Part shown: piece after piece, positions 7,451 to 16,594 of the stretch
How the letters are laid out: each line of letters starts with the position of its first letter
Numbering within the stretch: the stretch's first letter is position 1
DNA from: Bordetella parapertussis
GTDB taxonomy: Bacteria > Bacteroidota > Bacteroidia > Chitinophagales > Chitinophagaceae
NCBI GenBank assembly: GCA_943331005.2
Contig: CALQJX020000004.1
Span: forward strand, 120,614-184,613
DNA: 64,000 bases
Reading direction: 5' to 3'
Notes under the pieces: generated by a model
Seen by the model: the letters and a program-made list of their open reading frames with translations, nothing else
The model's database searches: none
Told to the model about the DNA's origin: nothing
Program-made: the position numbers and the translations under genes

Positions 7451-8365
7451 TTAATCAGCTTTAAGTGCTTTCTCAATTAATTCCTGTTTTTTCTTTTCAC
7501 GCAATATTTTTTCTTTTTGACTTTCAGTATAGTAGTCTTCGATGTTTATTCCAGCTTGATATTTTGAATACTCACGGATAACAAAGTCGCTATACGAGAT
7601 GTGGTTTAATTGAGAAATTGCATCATGGTTATTATCGCAAATACTATTTGTGGATTCTGTACATCGCAATTGGAATACAACATAACTATTACTTGACTCA
7701 AATAAAGATTTGTAATCGGTTGTACTCGTTTGATTATGCGTGTGTTTTCCCCAAAATTTCTTTTCACCCTTCTTTTCAGCATCTGATTCTTCAAAAACCT
7801 CATCAAATTCTTTACTAGTCATGTGGGTTATTTCAGAGTTTGATCCATAAGGAGGGAGATTCTCAATCTTTGAACCAGCAAGATACTTGAGAGTATCTTG
7901 TTCACAAATAGCTCTACAAAACTCTTCAATCAAGTATTCAGGAATGTAAAACTCTCTTTTAATTCCAATCAAATGACCAGAACTAAATATTCCTGATTTT
8001 CTAATTCTATATTGAGTTTTTACATCGGTGGCTGACGCTGCACCAGTTACTATTGGAACTACAACTTCAATACAGTTTCCATTTTCAACAATGTCAATGC
8101 TGGGATCACTTCGGGCTTTCGATGCACATAATTTATTCCAATCTGAAATATTCATTCCAAATTGATATCCTCCAATTAACGTGTCTGATTCCAAGAAGAA
8201 TTTAGGAGTGTCCGCTACAGTTGCTGTAGGTTCTGCTGCTGCCCCCGACAAAGTTTCAACACCAGCATTAGATTCCGGGCCAATTTTACTCGAGTTGTTG
8301 TCAGTCCCTGATCCACAACTTGTTAAAGCAACCAATAAAACCAGAACGAAAAAAATCCGATTCAT
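7451..8365 (-). CDS. large lipoprotein of unknown function
   Basis: A 304-aa protein from the ATG at 8365 (another ATG at 8377 is in frame). The N-terminus is a lipoprotein signal (MNRIFFVLVLLVALTSC) followed by a flexible Ser/Asn/Ala-rich linker. The body has a cysteine pair in FCRAICEQD and a charged lysine/glutamate-rich C-terminal helix. It starts a leftward run of envelope proteins; the secreted protein at 8388 lies 23 bp upstream and may share its transcript. Family not recognised. Confidence 0.6.
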   Translation of the reverse strand: MNRIFFVLVLLVALTSCGSGTDNNSSKIGPESNAGVETLSGAAAEPTATVADTPKFFLESDTLIGGYQFGMNISDWNKLCASKARSDPSIDIVENGNCIEVVVPIVTGAASATDVKTQYRIRKSGIFSSGHLIGIKREFYIPEYLIEEFCRAICEQDTLKYLAGSKIENLPPYGSNSEITHMTSKEFDEVFEESDAEKKGEKKFWGKHTHNQTSTTDYKSLFESSNSYVVFQLRCTESTNSICDNNHDAISQLNHISYSDFVIREYSKYQAGINIEDYYTESQKEKILREKKKQELIEKALKAD

Positions 8366-8387
8366 ATGCGTATACATTTATTGAATG

Positions 8388-8930
8388 TTAGAAGTTGCAT
8401 TTTAGTTTATCGTAAAAGAGATCTTTCTCTCGAACTGAATTTTCATTTTCAGACTTAACGAAACACATCAAAATACATAGCTTATTTTGGCTCTTAAGAT
8501 ATAACGAAAGGGCGTAACATTTTTCCTTTTTCCCAGACCGTGGGTTAATACTCAGATAAGTAGATTTCATACCCTTTACACCATTACAGAAAAGAAATGA
8601 TTTGTTTGAAACGGCAGGGTTTCCACTTGCAGCTAACATACCATTTGTAACTCCGGTCAACAACTTATTATAAACATAGTCTTGGTCTGCCAGTGTTTGC
8701 TGATTGATTTGAGAATAAACATTTGATGGTATTACTCCATACTTTACTTGCACTATTATCGAAGTATTCTCCGTAATAGAATAGTAAATCGATGTACCAG
8801 ATTCCAGGGAATATTGCGGCTTTGATGGAAAGTAGGCTATTAGGTTATTAGCTATTTCGGTTTCGCTCCAATTTTGTTGAGCCTGCACGTCAATTGACAC
8901 AAGTATAAAGATTAAAAAAAACAATTTCAT
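8388..8930 (-). CDS. secreted hypothetical protein
   Basis: A 180-aa protein from the ATG at 8930, which gives a clean signal peptide ending VDVQA|QQ. An upstream start at 8999 would put 23 residues before the signal and is unlikely. The mature domain begins WSETEIANNLIAYFPSKPQY and contains strands such as TSIIVQVKYGV and a late LCILMCFVK. The size and order of strands resemble small PsbP/Mog1-like or lipoprotein-type domains, but this is not firm. Function unknown. Confidence 0.55.
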   Translation of the reverse strand: MKLFFLIFILVSIDVQAQQNWSETEIANNLIAYFPSKPQYSLESGTSIYYSITENTSIIVQVKYGVIPSNVYSQINQQTLADQDYVYNKLLTGVTNGMLAASGNPAVSNKSFLFCNGVKGMKSTYLSINPRSGKKEKCYALSLYLKSQNKLCILMCFVKSENENSVREKDLFYDKLKCNF

Positions 8931-8995
8931 ACTATAGATTAAACAAATTTCAAAGCGGAATAAGAGTGTAAGGTGAGGAAGATTTCTTAGTATGA

Positions 8996-9433
8996 TCATT
9001 TACTGCTTAATAACTTTTTGATTACACGGTATCCCTTGTTTACAAGAATTGCTATGAATGTAATAATCTGAGCAAATACAAGTGTTTCAACAAAAGTAGC
9101 TGATTCAGCAAATTCAGTTTTACAACGATAATTTGAATTGAGAATAATGTTTGAAATCAGGAAATCGATAATTATGTAAGTTGCAAAATAGGTGATAATG
9201 TTTACTGATACTACTGTGAAGCGATCTCGAGGTACAGTATAAATCTTATAATAGATATAGGTAGAAAGGATAAGACCCAGAGAATGAAAAATGAAAATAC
9301 GGATAGCAAATATTGGCTGCCAATAGATGTTGTATATCATAACTACAAAAGATAGTGTCAGACTGATTAAAGTGATCAGTAACGACTTCTTAAAATCCGC
9401 AGCATCAATTTTATTTTTGAAACCTATGTTCAT
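8996..9433 (-). CDS. four-helix membrane protein
   Basis: A 145-aa integral membrane protein with about four transmembrane helices (residues about 18-35, 42-62, 74-96 and 115-132) and lysine-rich ends. Its start overlaps the stop of the next upstream gene (9430-9618) by four bases, so the two are probably translated together. No family was recognised. Confidence 0.6.
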   Translation of the reverse strand: MNIGFKNKIDAADFKKSLLITLISLTLSFVVMIYNIYWQPIFAIRIFIFHSLGLILSTYIYYKIYTVPRDRFTVVSVNIITYFATYIIIDFLISNIILNSNYRCKTEFAESATFVETLVFAQIITFIAILVNKGYRVIKKLLSSK

Positions 9434-9618
9434 TTTTCTCTCTTCAGTTTATTTATTCTGATTCTCTGTGAAATTATCACAAACAACATAATTATAAAAA
9501 CAATCGGCTCTATGATGACGAATATCCAGATATTGATCTCCTCATAAGTCATATGGAAGAACTTACCCCATACCTGGAGCAGATGCACACAGTAATAAAA
9601 AAGTGAGTTCATTGTCAT
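9430..9618 (-). CDS. 62-aa single-pass membrane protein
   Basis: A 62-residue protein with one strong membrane segment (IWIFVIIEPIVFIIMLFVII) and a basic tail (RIRINKLKREK), which suggests an N-out, C-in topology. Its stop overlaps the start of the four-helix membrane protein (ATGA overlap). They are likely one unit of unknown function. Confidence 0.55.
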   Translation of the reverse strand: MTMNSLFYYCVHLLQVWGKFFHMTYEEINIWIFVIIEPIVFIIMLFVIISQRIRINKLKREK

Positions 9619-9682
9619 TGTTCAGGTAGTATTTAACTTTTGTCTCGGGTGTTGCTATTTGATAATATCAGAAAATGTTTTA

Positions 9683-10039
9683 TCAGTTCTGACAGGAAGT
9701 ATATATTATTCGATCTGTCAGAAAATGTTCTGCAGCTTTGATCTGATCTGATGAAACAGAAGGATCCTGCTCCACATCGAACAGAGTATATCTTGCACAA
9801 ATTTCAATGACCTCTGTATCAAATGAGGGAAGTGATACCGGGACATCTATGACTCGAGAATAATACACAGTAAGATTAGTATGCTCTGGTAACATTTTAC
9901 CGTTAGATATAAACCTGACTGGCTTCCGTATCTGTAACCTGGGTGATAACGGAGTAATTTTAGAAGGTTCAGGGTTGGGTTGTTCTTCAGCCCTACTGTA
10001 CCAATACAACATAAACATCACAAATAAGAGACCGTACAT
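9683..10039 (-). CDS. hypothetical membrane-anchored protein
   Basis: A 118-aa protein. The N-terminal 15 residues (MYGLLFVMFMLYWYS) form a membrane anchor followed by a proline-rich linker. The rest is a small domain with FISNGKMLPEHTNLTVYY and EVIEICARYTLFD. No lipobox is present. Family not recognised. Confidence 0.5.
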   Translation of the reverse strand: MYGLLFVMFMLYWYSRAEEQPNPEPSKITPLSPRLQIRKPVRFISNGKMLPEHTNLTVYYSRVIDVPVSLPSFDTEVIEICARYTLFDVEQDPSVSSDQIKAAEHFLTDRIIYTSCQN

Positions 10040-10089
10040 GATTCGAAAGCAGTTATTATATTATTGTTTTATATTTTTATGAGAGATAG

Positions 10090-11067
10090 TTAAACATTAT
10101 AACTAATATTTCCTCTTTGGGTCATTATATCAAAAAGACATTTAGTCCAAACCTGATCAATCATTTGTTTAAAATCTTCTTCACAAAAATATAATGCAGT
10201 TGCAGAACTGTACACACCGTAAGTACCTTTAAAATGATCACAAAGTATATTGCCGAAACTAATAATTCGAACATTTAACAGTTTTACATCTTCATTTTTG
10301 AATTTCTCAATATATTCTTGAATTTCTTTTTTAAATAACGCATCGAGTATTTCTCGAAATTCTTGAAGTTGATTATTGACAACTTGGAACTCCCGAAAAT
10401 CACAATAATAATTGAAAACAAAGGAGTTTAAATGTCTCGGTTTCGGATAGTTTAAGGAGTCTTCAGGAATATCACTCACAATCAGTCTGCCTTTTTCAAT
10501 TAAAACAGATTGATATCTTTGTGTTGATTGAATACCAGAAACTGTTTTGTCAACATTAATCTTAATATAGTAACAGTTTTGATCAATTTTTTCTACTGTA
10601 CCATAATTGATGTCATTTATTTTATTTAATGCTAATGCTGGAATATTTATTGTCTCTGAAACTGCTATCATTTCTATAAGTAAATTGCTTGCATTATAAT
10701 TGTACTCTTCCACTATAGACCTATACACAATTCCTGATTCAGAAAAAACAAATTTGATATTATACCTTACTAAATCAACGTCAGTTTTGTAAAGAATACT
10801 GCCAGCATAGAAACCAGTTTCATTATTACATAATTCAATTTCATCTTGACCTTCATCTACTTTTTCTTCATGTCTGTGAATTACTTTTTTATCTTTAAAT
10901 TCAATATCTACTGAAGTTGAACCATAACTTGGACTCAAATCTTCATCAAATTTCTCTCCTTTATCCTTAGTAAATTTTCGCCTGGAGTAGTATTCAGTAT
11001 AAACGATTAATACAATAAGAATAACAAGAGCTATTATACCCACTAATATTTGCTGAGAGGTTTGCAT
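10090..11067 (-). CDS. membrane-anchored hypothetical protein
   Basis: A 325-aa protein with an N-terminal membrane anchor (ILVGIIALVILIVLIVYTEYY, residues about 7-27) and a large soluble part rich in Asp, Asn and Tyr. The domain alternates strands and ends in a helical region with IQEYIEKFKNEDVKLLNVRI and a C-terminal YFCEEDFKQMIDQ. No catalytic motif is evident. It is separated by about 200 bp of AT-rich DNA from the next upstream gene and may have its own promoter. Confidence 0.55.
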   Translation of the reverse strand: MQTSQQILVGIIALVILIVLIVYTEYYSRRKFTKDKGEKFDEDLSPSYGSTSVDIEFKDKKVIHRHEEKVDEGQDEIELCNNETGFYAGSILYKTDVDLVRYNIKFVFSESGIVYRSIVEEYNYNASNLLIEMIAVSETINIPALALNKINDINYGTVEKIDQNCYYIKINVDKTVSGIQSTQRYQSVLIEKGRLIVSDIPEDSLNYPKPRHLNSFVFNYYCDFREFQVVNNQLQEFREILDALFKKEIQEYIEKFKNEDVKLLNVRIISFGNILCDHFKGTYGVYSSATALYFCEEDFKQMIDQVWTKCLFDIMTQRGNISYNV

Positions 11068-11271
11068 AATATATGTTTGATATCAATAAAACGCGTTTTT
11101 AGAAAAATTAAATGCCAGAAATTACATTATTGAGATGATTTCATAATACAACCGTCATTTCATAAACCAATGTTTCTGCAATATACTACTGATCAAAAAT
11201 GTTGAAAACTCTAACATTTGTAAATGTTTGCTTATGTACAACTTCCTTTTTTGTATCGGTTAGTTAGATGA

Positions 11272-11787
11272 TTAATCAACATTTATAGATTTGTTTCTCA
11301 ATACTTTTATAATCAAGGATACCAACACAATTATTACAAGAATTGCTACAATTAGCATATTTAATATGTCCATGTTTTTGCGATGTTGCTCTTCTTTGTA
11401 TTTTTCTAATTGGATCTCTGGATTTACAGAAGGATCAAATCCTACTTTTCTAAGATCAGAAGATTCCTGAAAACGATTAAAGTCCGGTCTATCAGGATCG
11501 AATCGTTCAGGCTTATACTCAGCCATCGGATCTATTTTTTTAGTAAAGATATCAGAAGGATCTGCCATCTCTTGAGAATTAGAATGGCTCAAAGATTTTT
11601 GGGTAATTTCTTCTAAAGATCTAGTATCTAATGGTGTTAATGGTGTATGCTGAACAATTGCATTTGGACCAAAACCTGCTCTTGGGTTAGGTGTGCTACT
11701 GATATCATTGGCAGTAAAATCCTCTTGAGCAGCTAAGTCTAAGCACAAAGCTATTAGCAACGAGATAAGAAAGAACTGCTTTTTCAT
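11272..11787 (-). CDS. exported protein with C-terminal membrane helix
   Basis: A 171-aa protein. Residues 1-20 form a cleavable-looking signal peptide (LIALCLDLAAQ). The central part is polar and proline-rich, with DPMAEYKPERFDPDRPDF suggesting an unfolded periplasmic linker. Residues about 142-163 form a second hydrophobic helix followed by a basic end. It would be a periplasmic segment tethered to the inner membrane. Function unknown. Confidence 0.55.
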   Translation of the reverse strand: MKKQFFLISLLIALCLDLAAQEDFTANDISSTPNPRAGFGPNAIVQHTPLTPLDTRSLEEITQKSLSHSNSQEMADPSDIFTKKIDPMAEYKPERFDPDRPDFNRFQESSDLRKVGFDPSVNPEIQLEKYKEEQHRKNMDILNMLIVAILVIIVLVSLIIKVLRNKSINVD

Positions 11788-11914
11788 TTTTTGATGATTT
11801 ATATTGCAAAATTCACTTTTGCGTAAGTCAACTTAAACTTTACTGCCACTCAAAGATTTCATACTGCACATGTTAAACAGAATATGAACATTAAAAACAA
11901 TGATGGTACTAGTC

Positions 11915-12970
11915 TTATTCGCCACAATATTTGGATATTAATTCTTTCATCTGCGACGGAAGTTTTTTTGTTTCATATTTTTTTGCTCTTTTTATATCAG
12001 AGCATCCTGCATCTACTTCACCAGTGGTAATTCTGATAATCCCCCTTTGAATCAGTGCCTGATGGTTTGTCGAATCTATCATAATTGCTTTATCGTAATC
12101 AGCAACTGCATCATAAAGATACTTGCTATCATTCCGTTCAACCGCAATTTCAGCTTTAGCTTCACCTCTGTTTGCATATGCTATTGAGTTTTGGGGTGAA
12201 ATTTCAATAGCTTTGGTAAGGTCATTTATAGCACCAGACAAATCATGTAAGAATGTCTTTGCATTACCTCTGTTACAATATGCCTCATGATGATTTGGTT
12301 CAATATTAATAGCAGCATCATAGTTCTCGACTGCATGTCTATAATCTTTAAGCATTGCAAGAACAGTACCTTTATTGTAATAAGCTCTGACTAGTTTGTT
12401 ATTACAGATAAGTGCAGAATCAAGATCTAACAATGCGAGCCTAGAGTTATCAAGTGACACATACACAATAGCCCTGTCAACATAAGCATCTGCATATTTC
12501 TTATCATATTTGATTGCCTTTGAGTAATCTTCAATAGCATCTTCATAATGTTTAATTGCTGCATCTACTAATCCTCTTACATCATATGCTTTTGCACTTG
12601 TGTCGTTGTAGTACAGGGCAGTATTGCAGTCTTGCATAGCAGCCTGAAATCTCTGTAGTTTTAATTTTGCATTAGCTCTGTTAACATAAGTTATCACATC
12701 CTTTGAGTCTAACTCAATTGCTTTGTCAAAATCAGAGATAGCTTCCTGATAATTACCTAGTGCTCCGTTCGCACTACCTCTGTTGGCATATGCTTTTTGA
12801 TATTTAGGGTAAATATTGATTGCTTTTGTATAATTTTCAATTGCCCCCTGAAAGTCTCCACTAAAGTGCATTTCACGCCCCTTTTTGAAACAGTCTTCAA
12901 AATCTTCACCTCCGCATGATGAGCACAAAACCAGCACCAAGCCAATAATTGCCTTTATAGCATTGTACAT
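11915..12970 (-). CDS. TPR-repeat lipoprotein
   Basis: A 351-aa protein with a lipobox near residue 19 (LVLCSSC) and then about eight tetratricopeptide repeats of 34 residues (YQKAYANRGSANGALGNYQ, AYCNRGNAKTFLHDLSGAI and similar). It ends with the tail TTGEVDAGCSDIKRAKKYE...YC, which the TPR protein at 13801 shares. TPR arrays bind proteins; an envelope scaffold is likely, without a known partner. It is one of two TPR genes in the element's cargo. Confidence 0.8.
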   Translation of the reverse strand: MYNAIKAIIGLVLVLCSSCGGEDFEDCFKKGREMHFSGDFQGAIENYTKAINIYPKYQKAYANRGSANGALGNYQEAISDFDKAIELDSKDVITYVNRANAKLKLQRFQAAMQDCNTALYYNDTSAKAYDVRGLVDAAIKHYEDAIEDYSKAIKYDKKYADAYVDRAIVYVSLDNSRLALLDLDSALICNNKLVRAYYNKGTVLAMLKDYRHAVENYDAAINIEPNHHEAYCNRGNAKTFLHDLSGAINDLTKAIEISPQNSIAYANRGEAKAEIAVERNDSKYLYDAVADYDKAIMIDSTNHQALIQRGIIRITTGEVDAGCSDIKRAKKYETKKLPSQMKELISKYCGE

Positions 12971-13063
12971 AAAAAACTATTCATTTTCATTTTCTACTAT
13001 ATACCAACCCTGAAGAGCCATATGTTAGATATTGCCCTAAACACCAATAAGTGTCATACAATT

Positions 13064-13309
13064 CTAATCTCTGGCTACAAGTGACATTGGAATTGCAAGA
13101 ATCAGGTGGATAAGTGCAATATATGAATAAGTATCATTCTCTCCGAACATCTTAAAAGTCCAATACAATTCGCTCAGAACAGGCAGAAACAACGATAACA
13201 AACCACCGATAAAACCTGCTTCATCGAATGCAATGATGACTGTCCAGATGTGAGTAATAATTGCTGTAACTGCAAACAGTCCTGATAAGGACACCAAAAG
13301 AGCTTTCAT
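13064..13309 (-). CDS. small membrane protein
   Basis: An 81-aa protein with three hydrophobic segments (ALLVSLSGLFAVTAIITHIW, FIGGLLSLFLPVLSELYW, YIALIHLILAIPMSLV) and few charges. It is probably an inner-membrane protein. A second small membrane gene lies 86 bp upstream. Family not recognised. Confidence 0.55.
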   Translation of the reverse strand: MKALLVSLSGLFAVTAIITHIWTVIIAFDEAGFIGGLLSLFLPVLSELYWTFKMFGENDTYSYIALIHLILAIPMSLVARD

Positions 13310-13395
13310 TTTAGCATGTTTTTGTGGTTAAAAATAAATGACTTCTTACTTTCTATTTTGTAACAGATCTTAACACGAAACATTAACCACTTTCA

Positions 13396-13539
13396 TTAGC
13401 TCAATCCATAAATGAGCAAAGCAATCCAACCAATTGCTAGTAGAACCCCCAACGGTCCTGCTTTACCTGAAATAAGTTCAAGAGGCCATAATGGGCCTAC
13501 TAATACTGCTGCGATCAAATAGATTATAATAGCTGCCAT
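13396..13539 (-). CDS. 47-aa membrane microprotein
   Basis: A short leftward frame of 47 codons from the ATG at 13539 to a TAA followed by TGA. The product is almost entirely hydrophobic (MAAIIIYLIAAVLVGPLWP, then a turn ELISGKAGPLG, then VLLAIGWIALLIYG), i.e. two transmembrane helices. The composition and tight hairpin topology make it a believable membrane microprotein. It may act with the small membrane protein at 13064. Confidence 0.5.
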   Translation of the reverse strand: MAAIIIYLIAAVLVGPLWPLELISGKAGPLGVLLAIGWIALLIYGLS

Positions 13540-13800
13540 GTAAAAAACGATTAATCGATTATTCTACCTGTTGAGATAAAAATTATTGTAAGACATTATT
13601 AAACAAACTTGGTCGTAATCTTTGCAACAGTAAAGCGACTACTACGTGCACCTTGCTCATCAACCCTGAAACATGGTGGCTAACTTACTATATAGCCGCA
13701 TTAGACTCAACAACAACAGTATTTCTAACTTAATAATTTTGATGAGCCCCTTTGTAATACTACCCAAATAACTTGGAGTAAAAATTATAAATATTATTTG

Positions 13801-15237
13801 TTATCGACAATACGTTTTGATGTCATCATATGCTCCAGTCATGCCTAATTCACCTGCCTTTGATAAGTCTTCGCATCCACTCTTCGTCTCACCAGTCTTT
13901 ATTTTTGATAGTCCCCTGTAGTAATATTTTATTTGCCCCATAGTAAGATCTTGTGCTTTGGTCTTCTTTTCATTCAAAAGCTCTAATGCTTTAGTCATAT
14001 CAGAAATACACTTTTCGTACTGTTGAGTTTTATAAAACAAAACTCCTCTAGACCCCCAAATATATGATTCGTCCGGCCCTAACTCAATAGCTCTGTTTAT
14101 TACTGGAAGTGCTTGTTTATATTTACCTAAATTTACAAGTGCATATCCCTTATTATTGTATACAGTAGCCATTAAGTAGTTTTTCCATGTCTTTGTTCCT
14201 TCATCATTTGAAATAATATAATCATAATCTTTTATTGCTCCGATAAAATCTCCAAAGTCTTTTTTTAAACTTGCTCGAGAAAAGTAGGCTGGTAGAAATA
14301 GAGAATCAAGTTTTATCGCTTCAGTGTAATCTTTTATTGCCTCTGTTAATTTTTGTGTCTTTTCGTATGCTTCCCCCCTAAACAATAATGAGTACTTGTC
14401 GTTAGGATTCATTTGGAATGCTCTTGTAAAATCTCTAACAGCTTCATCATAGTAGTGAAATACATTCGTGTACAAGAAACCTCTAAAATAGAATACCACA
14501 CTATATTCCTGACTAATCTCTATAGATTTGTTAACTGCCTGCAAGGCTGCCTTGAAATCTCCCGCATTGTATTTTTCTTGAGCTTGTTTATAGTATTTAT
14601 CAGCATTCATGTAACTAGTGCTAGCATTGCTATTGCTCACAACTTGTTTTTCAGAAATTATCTGCGATTCGAGTTTACTGATTTCTTGAGGCAAGCATGT
14701 TTTTAATGCTTTTAGTATTGCACCAATTTCACCATACCTTGGGAGTGTTCTATAAGTTTCCGGGTTTTTATTCTTCAATAACGAAATTTCATTTGAAAGC
14801 TTAGAAAGCAATTCTATCTCGTCTATAATTGTTTTATCATCTCTGTATCTGTTTACTATGTTAATGACCTTTACAACATTGGATTGTTGTGAATAGTCTA
14901 CACTTGGTGCCGTAGTTGCAACATAATTATCAACTGTACTTTTGTATAAATCCAATTTTTTGCAATTGTACTCATTTACAAGATTTAAGCTATTCAAATA
15001 CGCGATTTCCGTGATAACTTCATCCCTTCCTTTTATATAAAGAGCACTAGCTTTTGCTTGTATTATTTCCAATCTTCTCTCATATTGAGCGTTAGCTTTT
15101 GCTTGCATTCTTTCTAGAAATTCGAAGTCAGGGCTGTATACCGGTGCAGACGTTACGGAACTAGGTACATTGTTCAGCCAATCATAATTTTGTTGAGCAT
15201 AAATACTTTTAGGAAAAAATACTAATGTTATAAACAT
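13801..15237 (-). CDS. secreted TPR-repeat protein
   Basis: A 478-aa protein from the ATG at 15237, which starts a signal peptide ending SIYAQ|QN; an upstream ATG at 15345 would put 36 residues before it. Residues about 35-200 are helical and may be coiled. About six TPR units follow (YNAGDFKAALQAVNKSIEI, KLTEAIKDYTEAIKLD, DFIGAIKDYDYI and others). The C-terminus KTGETKSGCEDLSKAGELG...YC matches the tail of the TPR lipoprotein at 11915. It is likely a periplasmic or surface scaffold. Confidence 0.75.
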   Translation of the reverse strand: MFITLVFFPKSIYAQQNYDWLNNVPSSVTSAPVYSPDFEFLERMQAKANAQYERRLEIIQAKASALYIKGRDEVITEIAYLNSLNLVNEYNCKKLDLYKSTVDNYVATTAPSVDYSQQSNVVKVINIVNRYRDDKTIIDEIELLSKLSNEISLLKNKNPETYRTLPRYGEIGAILKALKTCLPQEISKLESQIISEKQVVSNSNASTSYMNADKYYKQAQEKYNAGDFKAALQAVNKSIEISQEYSVVFYFRGFLYTNVFHYYDEAVRDFTRAFQMNPNDKYSLLFRGEAYEKTQKLTEAIKDYTEAIKLDSLFLPAYFSRASLKKDFGDFIGAIKDYDYIISNDEGTKTWKNYLMATVYNNKGYALVNLGKYKQALPVINRAIELGPDESYIWGSRGVLFYKTQQYEKCISDMTKALELLNEKKTKAQDLTMGQIKYYYRGLSKIKTGETKSGCEDLSKAGELGMTGAYDDIKTYCR

Positions 15238-15405
15238 AATACTTAGCCGAACATATGTAGTACAACTAACAGCACTTATACTGTAGTAAAAGAAGTTATT
15301 TTTAGTTTCAAATACGTTATCCATATTTACTCTATCTAAATGCATTGCACATTATTTAATTTAGATTTCACCTTACCATATGAACTATGCAGTCACAAGC
15401 ATACT

Positions 15406-15834
15406 TTATTCCCTCACAAATACTGTATTTCCCCAAGCGTCTTTCTTATATGTTCCAACTTTATTCCCTCTATCATCATAAACAGCTGTGTTCCCCCAGG
15501 TGTCTTTTTTATAAGTGTATTCAGTGTTACCTCTACTATCTTGTTGAATTGTATTTCCCCATGCATCTCTTTTGTAGGTAGCTTGGGTATTTCCTCTACT
15601 ATCTTGTTCAATAGTATTTCCCCATGCATCTTTCTTTTGTGTCGTGATAGTGTTTCCTCTATCATCTACCCAGACTTTGTTTCCCCAAGGATCTGATTTT
15701 TGAGTGGCAATTGTGTTACCTCTGTTGTCAACTGCCACAATATTGCCCCAGGCATCTCTTTTATAGGTTATATTTTGGCTCTTTCCTAAAGAAGCGATTG
15801 CCAAAAAGATTATTAATAAAATTGAATATTTCAT
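15406..15834 (-). CDS. secreted 21-residue DAWGN/RGNT repeat protein
   Basis: A 142-aa protein with a signal peptide (MKYSILLIIFLAIASLGKS) and then nothing but about six tandem units of 21 residues. The unit reads roughly KKDAWGNT-xxx-D-x-RGNT-xx-T-Y/Q; only the last unit is cut short. Lys, Trp, Gly, Asn and Arg-Gly-Asn are nearly fixed while the three residues after GNT vary. The pattern looks like a beta-hairpin or solenoid related in style to YD/RHS-type or WG-type repeats, but no named family was recognised. Probably exported; binding role inferred. Confidence 0.7.
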   Translation of the reverse strand: MKYSILLIIFLAIASLGKSQNITYKRDAWGNIVAVDNRGNTIATQKSDPWGNKVWVDDRGNTITTQKKDAWGNTIEQDSRGNTQATYKRDAWGNTIQQDSRGNTEYTYKKDTWGNTAVYDDRGNKVGTYKKDAWGNTVFVRE

Positions 15835-16020
15835 TATGAATAAATTATATCACGCCTACTCTTTCAATATGTGGTTTTCGGCTTCCCCCATTATGTTTAT
15901 ATTTCATTTCAAGAATAGTTGTTTGGTGTAATCATATGCTATTTATTTTAGGGATTTACAATAATCTTTATTGATAGCTAGATAAGAATAAACCTATCCA
16001 CTTGTTTTTCAAATCAGTAC

Positions 16021-16464
16021 TTACCAAGTCAGTTCAGTAGATTCGCAAGTATTTGCAGTAAAGTTTGCAACACCTGTCCAGTATTCAAAACCTGTTTGGT
16101 CTTTCACACTATATGTGTATGACTTATTCTTAACTTCACCCAAGTCTTTTGTTATAGTTATAGATCCATTCTGTCCGCATTCTGGACGTGAAAGCCAATA
16201 AACCGAAGTTGCACTAGACCCAACAACCTTTCCATCGACATAGTATGTTAATGTGATAGCTCCATCATCTTGTAAATTGGTTGATGTGGCTTTTCCGTAC
16301 CATAGTACAACCTGCCCCTCGTATTTACAAGTTCCGTCGTCTTTTTTCGCATCTGCATTAAAGTTCTTACTGCTGGAGTCCGTGCAGCCCTCTTTTTTGC
16401 AACTTGTAAATAGAGATGCACCTGAGAACAATAGTCCAATTGTCAAAAATTTGAATGATTTCAT
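16021..16464 (-). CDS. lipoprotein
   Basis: A 147-aa protein with a lipoprotein signal (MKSFKFLTIGLLFSGASLF then TSC at residue 22). KKEGCTDSSSKNFNADAKKD is followed by DGTCKYEG, a disulfide-bounded motif often seen at the N-terminus of Bacteroidota lipoproteins and surface proteins. A small beta domain with C-x(n)-C (RPECGQNGS, ANTCEST) follows. It is likely exposed on the outer membrane. Function unknown. Confidence 0.65.
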   Translation of the reverse strand: MKSFKFLTIGLLFSGASLFTSCKKEGCTDSSSKNFNADAKKDDGTCKYEGQVVLWYGKATSTNLQDDGAITLTYYVDGKVVGSSATSVYWLSRPECGQNGSITITKDLGEVKNKSYTYSVKDQTGFEYWTGVANFTANTCESTELTW

Positions 16465-16594
16465 TTTATGTGTTTTTTATCGTTTTTACTCCTACTCATT
16501 TGGCTTTTCGGATTTGCCCCGTTTTTTCTTGTGGGTACTGGTCTCCACATGGCAAAAAATGCTATTTTTTAAATTCAATTCATAGTTTCTGATT

